Shown here: positions 5,793 through 11,185 of the stretch, one piece after another
How positions within the stretch are numbered: the stretch's first letter is position 1
How the letters are laid out: every line of letters starts with the position of its first letter
From: Chloroflexota bacterium
GTDB lineage: Bacteria; Chloroflexota; Anaerolineae; B4-G1; DUEL01
Direction of reading: 5' to 3'
Length of the DNA: 11,185 nt
NCBI GenBank assembly: GCA_017743275.1
Contig: JAGHZG010000021.1
Location: forward strand, 1 to 11,185
Made by a program: the position numbers and the translations under genes
Notes under the pieces: model-generated
What the model saw: the letters and a program-made list of their open reading frames with translations, nothing else
What the model was told of the DNA's origin: nothing
Databases searched by the model: none

Positions 5793-6893
5793 ATGGCAAG
5801 CGTCACATACGACCATGTCACCAAAAGGTTCGGGGACGTGATCGCCGTCAACGACCTGACCATCCACATTGAGGACGGGGAGTTCCTGGTCTTCGTCGGC
5901 CCGTCGGGCTGTGGCAAGACGACCGCACTGCGGCTCCTGGCGGGGCTGGAGGAACTCACGTCCGGCAATATCTACATCGGGGACCGGCTGGTGAACGACG
6001 TCCCGCCCAAAGACCGGGATATCGCGATGGTCTTCCAGTCCTACGCGCTTTATCCCCATATGACTGTCTACGAGAACATGGCCTTTGGGCTGAAACTGCG
6101 CAAAGTCCCCAAGAAGGAAATTGACCGGCGGGTGCGGGAGGCGGCGCGCATCCTGGGGATTGAGAATCTCCTGGACCGCAAACCGAAACAACTTTCCGGC
6201 GGTCAGCGGCAGCGGGTGGCGGTGGGACGGGCCATCGTCCGGGAGCCGGCCGTCTTCCTGATGGATGAGCCCCTCTCCAACCTGGATGCCAAACTGCGGG
6301 TGCAGGCCCGCGCCGAACTTTCCAAACTCCACCAGCGCCTGGGCACGACCTTCATCTACGTGACCCACGACCAGGTGGAGGCGATGACCATGGGCACCCG
6401 GATCGCCGTGCTCAACGCGGGGGTTCTCCAGCAGGTAGATACACCCCAGAACCTCTACGACTACCCGGCCAACATCTTTGTGGCCGGATTTATTGGCAGC
6501 CCGGCAATGAACTTTTTTAACGCGAAATTGGTGAGCATAGACGGAGTGGTCACCATAGATACCGGAGATTTTATCGTGCCCATTCCAATGGCCAAACAAG
6601 AGATCTATCGGCCGTATCTGGGTAAGGAGATTGTCTTCGGTATCCGGCCCGAGGATGTCCACGACCCCGATTTTGTCCCGCCGGGCATCTCGGCGGCGGC
6701 GGTGGAGGCGCGGGTGGCGGTGACCGAGTTGATGGGGAACGAGGTCATCGCCTATCTGGATACGGAACACTACGAATTCCTGGGTCGCTTTGATCCCCGG
6801 ACGAAGGCCCGGGTGGGCATCACGATGCGGGTGGTCCTGAATATGGACCGGATGCATATTTTTGACCGTCAGACGGAGTTGGCCCTTCGGTAG
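5793..6893 (+). CDS. MalK/UgpC-type sugar ABC transporter ATP-binding protein
   Basis: This 366-residue cytoplasmic ATPase energises a carbohydrate or glycerol-phosphate importer of the CUT1 type. AAGGAGG precedes the ATG by 6 bases. Walker A is GPSGCGKT (36-43), the Q-loop is Q82 in [15 protein letters not shown], the signature is LSGGQ (134-138), Walker B is VFLMDE (154-159), the D-loop is SNLD, and the switch histidine is H192 (THDQVEAM). After about residue 235 comes the MalK-type regulatory OB/TOBE region, with GIRPEDV at 283-289 and a C-terminal FDRQTE segment (357-362). All catalytic elements are present. No permease or solute-binding protein gene is in the window, so it may be a shared ATPase serving transporters encoded elsewhere. 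It is co-oriented with the DeoR regulator and ends at a strong terminator. Confidence 0.93.
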   Translation: MASVTYDHVTKRFGDVIAVNDLTIHIEDGEFLVFVGPSGCGKTTALRLLAGLEELTSGNIYIGDRLVNDVPPKDRDIAMVFQSYALYPHMTVYENMAFGLKLRKVPKKEIDRRVREAARILGIENLLDRKPKQLSGGQRQRVAVGRAIVREPAVFLMDEPLSNLDAKLRVQARAELSKLHQRLGTTFIYVTHDQVEAMTMGTRIAVLNAGVLQQVDTPQNLYDYPANIFVAGFIGSPAMNFFNAKLVSIDGVVTIDTGDFIVPIPMAKQEIYRPYLGKEIVFGIRPEDVHDPDFVPPGISAAAVEARVAVTELMGNEVIAYLDTEHYEFLGRFDPRTKARVGITMRVVLNMDRMHIFDRQTELALR

Positions 6894-6929
6894 TGGTCTC
6901 TTTCTGACACGCGGCCCATACGTCCTGCT

Positions 6930-6974
6930 AACGCGATGGGGGCGGGTGGTGTTGTCACCCGCCCCCATCGCGTT
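6930..6974 (+). terminator. Strong hairpin terminator after the ABC ATPase gene
   Basis: AACGCGATGGGGGCGGGTG and CACCCGCCCCCATCGCGTT form a perfect 19-bp stem with a 7-base loop (GTGTTGT), beginning 37 bases after the stop codon. Only a short T-run (the final TTT of GCGTTT) follows. Because the stem is symmetric it could also work on the other strand, where it would protect against read-through toward the ABC operon. Confidence 0.8.
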
Positions 6975-7370
6975 TCAGGGCTCCCGGCGCGGTCGGTTTC
7001 GTGTAGTCATCACAGCAACTCCCTGGCGGCATTGCTTGTGTTGATTGTTTTGATGGAGCGTAACCACCTGCCTGTCGGTCGTCATGGCGAGGCGGCCTTA
7101 GCCGCCGAAGCAATCCTCTCACAGGTGTCACAGAAGTCTCAGTTCGTATGGAAGTTGAGATTGCTTCGCCGCCTTCAGCGGCTCGCAACGATATGGGGGA
7201 GGGTGGTTGCGATGTAGCACCGGATTTATCCTGCCGGATTTATCCTGCGGTAACTTTTTATGCGCTGGCTGACGTCATCCTTCCCGGGCCCGCGACCATT
7301 TCGTGTAGTCATTAAAGGAAACAAGATGACTGGTTGCCCTTCGTTCAGTTTCTTTGAGATAAACTTCAGG
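6975..7370. other. Non-coding interval between convergent genes
   Basis: No convincing gene is visible. The interval holds the palindrome at 7080-7192, a 14-base direct repeat (TTTCGTGTAGTCAT at 6997-7010 and 7299-7312) that brackets it, and a tandem 14-base duplication (CCGGATTTATCCTG at 7220-7247). The longer open frame that enters it from the right is antisense to the isomerase gene. Confidence 0.6.
7080..7192. repeat. MITE-like palindrome with GAAGCAATC arms
   Basis: The left arm CGTCATGGCGAGGCGGCC and onward to GCCGAAGCAATC is answered by an inverted right arm running from GAGATTGCTTCGCCGCC to CGGCTCGCAACGAT. Each arm has its own hairpin: GGCGGC-CTTA-GCCGCC on the left and GCCGC-CTTCA-GCGGC on the right. 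The style (cgtca-tgcgag-gaagcaatctc) matches short dispersed palindromes that I recall from several bacterial phyla, including Chloroflexota. No transposase is nearby. Confidence 0.65.
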
Positions 7371-8444
7371 CTATACGAAATTCCCCATCTTTGCCAACCG
7401 TTTCTTCAGGTAGTCAATCGGTGGCACCGGGGTGGGGTCGGCCCCGTTCAACATCGCCAGATAAAGGCTCACATAATCCCCGAAGTGGATGAGCGAGAGC
7501 ATCTGGGCCAGTCGGCTGTTTCCCCTTGCCCGGATTTCATCGGGCGCTATTCCCTCCTGAAGCAGCAGTTCCCGGGTTACCTGCCAGCGGGCCTTCACCC
7601 GGGGGTGGTCCAGAGACGAGCAAAGCATCACCACATATACCTGGTCCCGTACTCCCGCAGGGATTCCGTATCCCACCACTGCGTTGTGGTTCAGTTCCGG
7701 CATCTCCTCCCAAACAGCCCACTGTTTGGCATTCTCATTGAACTGGCTCTTCCATCGTCGGGCCACCGGGGCCAGAAATCCCGCGCCGTACACTACCGGC
7801 AACCGTCCGATCAGTTGCCCCGCCAGACGCTTCGCTGGATTCCGGACCGTCGGGGTTTCCGGCCGCAACTCCTGCTGCCAGGCCTCTACCACTGCAATCG
7901 CTTCGTCCAGGTCATCCCCGGGATCCCGGATCAGACCGGCGCGCCAGAGAATGCCCAGCAGCAGTATCAGCGAATAGCCAATCGCAGCCCGGGGGGCCAG
8001 GCAGGGAGAGAAGCGAAGCAGGGGAATCCCTCTCTCCTCAGCCATCGCAGCCAGATCACCGCCTGTGGCCACCACCACCAGCCGACAACCCCGCTCCAGG
8101 GCCTGCTCAAAAGTGGAAAGGGTCTCCTCAGTCTTGCCGGAGTAACTGGAACCCACGACCAGAGTCTCCGGCCCCGCATAGGCGGGCAGGTCGTACCCAC
8201 CAACGGAGAGGATGGGCACAGGACTCTCATCGGCGACCAGCGCGGCCGCCAGCGCGCCGCCAATGGCCGACCCACCCATCCCCAGCACCACCAGGTTCTG
8301 CACCTGTCGGTACGATTCCGGCAGAGAGAACTCCTGCACCAGACACCAGGCATCAGCGCAGTGGACCGGCAGTTCGGCAATCCGGTCCCGCATCCGCTGA
8401 GGATCCTGCTCTTCGTAGAGTTTCGGATCGTCCAGGTTGACCAT
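7371..8444 (-). CDS. Bifunctional phosphoglucose/phosphomannose isomerase
   Basis: This 357-residue cytoplasmic enzyme of the SIS-fold PGI/PMI family interconverts fructose 6-phosphate with glucose 6-phosphate and mannose 6-phosphate. The chosen ATG (8444) has AGGAGAG 5 bases upstream; the frame is open further upstream, but that part covers the promoter. The first SIS domain has GMGGSAIGG (55-63) and the sugar-phosphate loop SSYSGKTEET (99-108). The second half has NENAKQ (236-241) and PELNHNAVVG (249-258), where E250 and H253 match the acid/base residues of the family. The C-terminus YLKKRLAKMGNFV is typical. In relatives the loop reads SGNTxET, so the Asn to Lys change at residue 103 is unusual. 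It is monocistronic here, transcribed away from the lipoprotein gene and convergent with the ABC operon. It would feed mannose or glucose units into glycolysis. Confidence 0.92.
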   Translation of the reverse strand: MVNLDDPKLYEEQDPQRMRDRIAELPVHCADAWCLVQEFSLPESYRQVQNLVVLGMGGSAIGGALAAALVADESPVPILSVGGYDLPAYAGPETLVVGSSYSGKTEETLSTFEQALERGCRLVVVATGGDLAAMAEERGIPLLRFSPCLAPRAAIGYSLILLLGILWRAGLIRDPGDDLDEAIAVVEAWQQELRPETPTVRNPAKRLAGQLIGRLPVVYGAGFLAPVARRWKSQFNENAKQWAVWEEMPELNHNAVVGYGIPAGVRDQVYVVMLCSSLDHPRVKARWQVTRELLLQEGIAPDEIRARGNSRLAQMLSLIHFGDYVSLYLAMLNGADPTPVPPIDYLKKRLAKMGNFV

Positions 8445-8514
8445 GCTTCTCTCCTGAAACACGTGATAGATACGCGAAAGACAAGAAAAGCACAAAGGTC
8501 TCCATTCGGGCCAG

Positions 8515-8542
8515 AGTATAGCCGGAAAGGGCAATTTGTCAA
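8515..8542 (-). promoter_or_regulatory. Predicted promoter of the isomerase gene (TTGACA-16-TATACT)
   Basis: On the minus strand a consensus TTGACA (8542-8537) and TATACT (8520-8515) are separated by 16 bases. Transcription would start near 8508, leaving a leader of about 63 bases with a normal Shine-Dalgarno. The upstream extension of the open frame overlaps this promoter, which supports the ATG at 8444 as the true start. Confidence 0.75.
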
Positions 8543-8618
8543 CTCAGAACCGGGTTGTCCCGCAATTTTGCACCCCCCGTAATTGCCTGCCCGAATCGGT
8601 TTGTCGGTTTGCAGGTAA

Positions 8619-8665
8619 GTAGTGCAGGCTGTCAGCCTGTATGCAGGCCTGGCGGCCTGCGCTGC
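8619..8665. repeat. GTAGCGC palindromic repeat, copy 3
   Basis: This 47-bp element begins GTAGTGCAGGCTGTCAGCCT and ends CTGGCGGCCTGCGCTGC. It aligns without gaps to the copy at 10217-10263. It contains two hairpins (GCAGGCT-GTC-AGCCTG and GCAGGCC-TGGC-GGCCTGC). It sits between two divergent promoters. Confidence 0.75.
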
Positions 8666-8722
8666 AAGGGCATATCTTTGCCGCGTCCAGGTAGTTGCTC
8701 CCATGCTTTCGCCCCTTTTCCA

Positions 8723-8751
8723 TTGGCACTCTGCCGTTTCCGTGTTATAAT
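8723..8751 (+). promoter_or_regulatory. Predicted promoter TTGGCA-17-TATAAT, near-leaderless
   Basis: TTGGCA at 8723-8728 and TATAAT at 8746-8751 are 17 bases apart, identical in both boxes to the DeoR-gene promoter. The ATG at 8762 is 10 bases beyond the TATAAT, so the 5' leader would be about 3-5 bases. No Shine-Dalgarno is present between promoter and ATG. Confidence 0.8.
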
Positions 8752-8761
8752 CTCCATCGCT

Positions 8762-10057
8762 ATGAGCGGCCAACATGTTCACCCACTTACCCGTTTTCTG
8801 CTCCCGGCCCTCGGGGCCCTGATACTGGCGCTTCTGCTGGCGGGGTGCGGCGAACAGCCCCTGCTCTCCGACGTCTCCTTCTCCAAAGACCGCATCACCC
8901 CCAACGCCGACGGCCAGGACGACGTGCTGGTCATCCGCTACCGGCTGGCTCGCGCGGCGAACCTGTCCATCTACTTCCTGGACGAGGCGGGAAACCGCTA
9001 CGTCTTCCGGGACCGTCAGCCCCGCGCCCCCACCGGCGAGCGGGAGCCGTACTCCGTCTACTTCTCCGGCATCGTGGACGGCTATACGCTTCCCGGCGAG
9101 AACTTTGAGGGGTTCACCGTCACCCACCGGGTGCTGCAGGACGGCGTCTACACCTGGGTGGTGGAGGCCACCGAGGCGAATGGTCACACCGAGCGGGTCA
9201 CCGGCACTCTCACCATCGCCGATGCCGACACGACGTTGCCGGAACTGCGCAACTTCACCGTCTCGCCCCCCGTCTTCACCCCCAACCGGGACGGCATCAG
9301 CGACCGGGCACGGTTCAACGTCTTCGTGACCAAGCCCTACGTGTCGCTGGTCGTGTACCTGCTGCGGGCGGACGGGACCGACGACGTCCGGTATCACGTG
9401 GCGGAGGACGAGCGGAGCCCGGCCCGCCCCGGCGAGCGGGGTTTGCACACCTTTGACTACTACGCCGGGGTGGACCTGGGCGCCGAACCCCCACCCGACG
9501 GGACTTACACCGTCTGGGCGGAGGTGCAGGACGCGATGGGGCAGCGGGTGGTCGCCACGTCCACCCTGACCATCAAGAACGGCGGGGTGCCCCGGGCCTA
9601 CATCCTCAACGGCGAGGTGGAGTGGTCGGCCCAGAGCGTCGCGCTGAGGGAGACCCTCTGGTTCACGCTGACGGTGGAGAACGACAGCGCCACCCCCATC
9701 CGCACCAGCGGCCCGCCCCCCGGTACCGTCTATGATAGCGACCAGAACTACGCCACCCTGGGAGAGACCATCCAATCCGGTGTCTTCCGGGTGGGCATCC
9801 ACTGCGAGAACGCGCTGATCAACTACCCCTGGCGCTGGGCGGTGGGAGATGAGAGCGTGCTGGTAAGGGACGAGGAGGGCTATATCTACCTTCCCCCCTT
9901 CACCCGCGCAGTGGTGACCGGCGGCATCCGCTTCGTGAGCGTGGAGGGGAAGCGCAACCCCCAGTACTGCTGGGCCGGCCTCATCCACGAGGACGTGGAA
10001 ATCTCTTCAGTGAACGACCGGGTGGACCCGGTGTTCCTGTTCATCCAGGTGCCGTGA
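8762..10057 (+). CDS. Lipoprotein with FlgD-like Ig modules, unknown function
   Basis: The protein has 431 residues from the ATG at 8762. The frame is open 69 codons further upstream, but that part covers a repeat and the promoter. A lipoprotein signal peptide is clear: FLLPALGALILALLLAGC, with lipobox LLAGC and lipidated C29. Two related beta-rich modules follow. Each begins with an Asp-rich PN.DG motif (TPNADGQDD at 46-54, TPNRDGISD at 173-181) and ends with a DG.Y(T) strand (DGVYTWVVEA at 127-136, DGTYTVWAEV at 246-255), the pattern of FlgD/gliding-motility-type Ig-like domains, probably calcium-binding. The last 150 residues (from about 283) are a third beta-rich region with two cysteines, C348 and C403, that could form a disulfide. 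The protein should be anchored outside the membrane; a structural or adhesive role is likely but not shown. It appears monocistronic. Confidence 0.8.
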   Translation: MSGQHVHPLTRFLLPALGALILALLLAGCGEQPLLSDVSFSKDRITPNADGQDDVLVIRYRLARAANLSIYFLDEAGNRYVFRDRQPRAPTGEREPYSVYFSGIVDGYTLPGENFEGFTVTHRVLQDGVYTWVVEATEANGHTERVTGTLTIADADTTLPELRNFTVSPPVFTPNRDGISDRARFNVFVTKPYVSLVVYLLRADGTDDVRYHVAEDERSPARPGERGLHTFDYYAGVDLGAEPPPDGTYTVWAEVQDAMGQRVVATSTLTIKNGGVPRAYILNGEVEWSAQSVALRETLWFTLTVENDSATPIRTSGPPPGTVYDSDQNYATLGETIQSGVFRVGIHCENALINYPWRWAVGDESVLVRDEEGYIYLPPFTRAVVTGGIRFVSVEGKRNPQYCWAGLIHEDVEISSVNDRVDPVFLFIQVP

Positions 10058-10072
10058 ACTATTTGAAACCAC

Positions 10073-10207
10073 CAGGAGTTACGCAGTTGAGTTGTTTCCG
10101 AACGTGCCAGGCACTTCTGGAAGTGCCTGGCACGTTCTCCCCGCTGGGAGGAAGAACAGTTGCCGGGCAAAACTCCAAGAGTGATCCTCCCAACTGCGTA
10201 AGTCCTG
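10073..10207. mobile_element. 135-bp MITE with 17-bp inverted ends and 5-bp target duplication
   Basis: The left end CAGGAGTTACGCAGTTG (10073-10089) and right end CAACTGCGTAAGTCCTG (10191-10207) are inverted repeats with one mismatch. Both are flanked by ACCAC (10068-10072 and 10208-10212), a perfect 5-base direct repeat as expected for a target-site duplication. The interior holds a perfect 18-base inverted repeat (arms at 10100-10117 and 10120-10137, GTGCCAGGCACTTC style). There is no coding capacity, so it would need a transposase in trans from an element with the same ends. It inserted 15 bases after the lipoprotein stop codon. Confidence 0.8.
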
Positions 10208-10216
10208 ACCACAAGC

Positions 10217-10263
10217 GTAACGCAGGCTATTAGCCTGCACACAGGTCTGGCGGCCTGCGCTAC
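10217..10263. repeat. GTAGCGC palindromic repeat, copy 4
   Basis: This 47-bp element begins GTAACGCAGGCTATTAGCCT and ends CTGGCGGCCTGCGCTAC, matching copy 3 along its whole length. A half-unit (GTAGCGCAGG, 10326-10335) follows about 60 bases later and runs into the Shine-Dalgarno of the last gene. Confidence 0.75.
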
Positions 10264-10344
10264 AGATGTCGGCTGATAATGAACCTGGGGGGCGAATAGA
10301 CAGCGTCAGGTACCCAGCGCCGTAAGTAGCGCAGGGGGTGTGTT

Positions 10345-11185
10345 ATGCGCTTACTTTGCACGCTCGGAGTCCACGAGTGGAAAAGGGTTTACATTGGCCC
10401 GAAATCCTGCGAGGCTCGGGAAAAATGTGTGCACTGTGGAGCACCTGGAAAGACTGTAGGGCCTGTGCACAAATGGGAATGGATTGAGCGAACTCCCTGC
10501 ATCAGAGAGCAGGTTTGTGCGCGTTGTGGTGCGACAGGCCAGGTTGAAGAAAGGGAACATACATGGGAGTGGGTTGAGCGAAGTCCTTGTGTAAGGGAGC
10601 AGATTTGTAGGCGTTGTGGTACAGTTGGTAAGACGGAGAAGAAAGAACATCAATGGAAAAGGGATTATCATCTGAAGGTTGAGACTATAGAGGGTTGGCC
10701 TCTAGGTCCTGCAGCCAGAAGCATTCGCCTGCATCTTCCCTCATTCACCGTTATTGGTACATCTTCCCGGCCCTCAAGGGTTAATGAATCTTTGCGCAGC
10801 CTGATGTTTGTGTTCAATTTTGAGCCCTACGAAGAAACAGAACTCGCTATTATCATACTTTCGGCGGCCCAACGACAAGGAATAGAGATTGTGCCAGAAG
10901 CTGCTATCCTGTTGGCCAGGTATAGCGATGGGAATCCCTCTCAGGGACTGAACTTGCTCAAAAAAGCGCATATGTATGCTATCGTTCGTGCAGACGGGCG
11001 TATTACCCCTGATGTTGTGGAAAATGCATCCACCCTGTTTGAGTTAGACGATGCACCTCGCGCCGCGGCGAGACAACGCATACCGGATGATGTGAAGAGA
11101 TTTGTCTGGCAACGCGACGGAGGGCGTTGTGTGAAGTGCGGGAGCCGCGAGAATTTAGAATTTGATCACATCATCCCAATTTCTA
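10345..11185 (+). CDS. Chimeric protein: CCCH zinc repeats, RuvB-derived lid, HNH endonuclease (3' end cut)
   Basis: The visible 280 residues run open to the window edge. The ATG is 6 bases after GGGGG. Residues 1-14 (MRLLCTLGVHEWKR) resemble the start of small zinc-binding phage proteins. Residues 22-104 are three units C-x5-C-x2-C-G-x10-H-x-W with an exact 30-residue period (C22/C28/C31/H42, C52/C58/C61/H72, C82/C88/C91/H102). Residues 107-236 match the middle of RuvB: DYHLKVETIE, then GPAARSIRLHLPSFTVIGTS, EPYEETELAIIILSAAQRQG and GNPSQGLNLLKKA, corresponding to the strand after Walker B, sensor 1 and the AAA+ lid. There is no Walker A or B. From about 243, IPDDVKRFVWQRDGGRCVKC plus NLEFDHIIPIS is the start of an HNH nuclease (C262, C265, D274, H275). 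It is probably a DNA-binding nuclease, perhaps phage- or defence-related. Codons are visibly more A/T-ending than in the rest of the window. Confidence 0.8.
   Translation, partial: MRLLCTLGVHEWKRVYIGPKSCEAREKCVHCGAPGKTVGPVHKWEWIERTPCIREQVCARCGATGQVEEREHTWEWVERSPCVREQICRRCGTVGKTEKKEHQWKRDYHLKVETIEGWPLGPAARSIRLHLPSFTVIGTSSRPSRVNESLRSLMFVFNFEPYEETELAIIILSAAQRQGIEIVPEAAILLARYSDGNPSQGLNLLKKAHMYAIVRADGRITPDVVENASTLFELDDAPRAAARQRIPDDVKRFVWQRDGGRCVKCGSRENLEFDHIIPIS

Noticed and set aside
5649..6968. 439-codon minus-strand open frame
   Set aside because: It is the shadow of the ABC ATPase gene, whose Walker and signature motifs are on the plus strand.
8445..8534. 30-codon N-terminal extension of the isomerase
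   Set aside because: It overlaps the predicted promoter, whereas the internal ATG has an ideal Shine-Dalgarno and the family start MVNLDD.
7260..8582. Long open frame of 440 codons on the plus strand
   Set aside because: It is antisense to the isomerase gene, has no family motifs, and its Gln/His/Pro-rich composition is the typical complement of a GC-rich gene.
8555..8761. 69-codon N-terminal extension of the lipoprotein
   Set aside because: It would cover a palindromic repeat and the TTGGCA-17-TATAAT promoter, and would bury the signal peptide. The ATG at 8762 is far better.
7967..9988. Very long open frame (673 codons) on the minus strand
   Set aside because: It runs antisense through the lipoprotein, through the divergent promoters and into the isomerase gene in a shifted frame. 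It has no recognisable domain, and the lipoprotein on the other strand has a signal peptide and promoter.
10100..10137. Rho-independent terminator for the lipoprotein
   Set aside because: The stem is perfect, but TCTCCCC follows instead of a T-run, and the hairpin is the interior of the MITE. It may act as a 3' hairpin secondarily, so I did not list it as a terminator.
10266..10325. 20-codon ORF upstream of the chimeric gene
   Set aside because: It has no Shine-Dalgarno, is too short and lacks any feature; a chance ORF is the simpler reading.

Overview
The window is GC-rich bacterial DNA that most resembles a chromosome segment of a Chloroflexota member (Anaerolineae-like). This assignment is an inference. 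It rests on the gene set (a corrinoid MttB-type methyltransferase, lysine 2,3-aminomutase, a bifunctional phosphoglucose/phosphomannose isomerase and a MalK/UgpC-type ATPase), on a secreted protein carrying the 'VYLPMV' linker I associate with exported Chloroflexota proteins, and on abundant short palindromic intergenic repeats. No rRNA, tRNA or CRISPR array was seen.

Layout. 2-568: C-terminal part of an MttB-family methyltransferase. 565-744: repeat DNA. 745-1009: a small membrane-anchor ORF overlapping a second short ORF in the +1 frame. 1046-2467: secreted glycoside-hydrolase-like (GHL10/DUF187) protein. 2480-2700: a second block of the same repeat DNA. 2730-4016: lysine 2,3-aminomutase (kamA). 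4019-4402: hairpin, promoter and remnants of a RelE/ParE-type toxin-antitoxin pair. 4403-4915: MNT-type nucleotidyltransferase. 5008-5757 and 5793-6893: DeoR-family regulator and sugar ABC transporter ATPase, a likely two-gene operon ending in a 19-bp perfect terminator hairpin. 6975-7370: non-coding, with a MITE-like palindrome. 7371-8444 (minus strand): bifunctional phosphoglucose/phosphomannose isomerase. 8762-10057: lipoprotein with FlgD-like Ig modules. 10073-10207: a small MITE with a target-site duplication. 10345-end: a gene cut by the window edge.

The most unusual object is that last gene. Its 280 visible residues form a chimera. Three CCCH zinc-finger-like repeats with an exact 30-residue period are followed by a stretch that aligns with the middle of RuvB (post-Walker B strand, sensor-1 strand and AAA+ lid), with no Walker A or B. 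An HNH endonuclease domain then begins where RuvB would have its winged helix. The residues equivalent to the RuvB arginine finger and sensor-2 arginine are replaced. The gene looks richer in A/T-ending codons than its neighbours and sits just beyond the MITE and a palindromic repeat, so it looks like accessory DNA.

Regulatory signals are clear. Three sites have the form TTGGC(A/T)-17 bp-TATAAT. Two of them place the start codon about 0-5 nt from the predicted transcription start, which implies leaderless or nearly leaderless mRNAs for the DeoR regulator and the lipoprotein. The isomerase has a TTGACA-16-TATACT promoter and an ordinary Shine-Dalgarno. Upstream of the DeoR promoter are three helically phased GAACG repeats, a candidate autoregulatory operator.

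At least four dispersed repeat types fill the intergenic spaces. One is a 46-48 bp palindromic GTAGCGC element in four good copies, the first of which supplies the methyltransferase stop codon. One is a 99-bp two-hairpin element in two copies, each upstream of a gene. One is a 'GAAGCAATC' palindrome, and one is the MITE.
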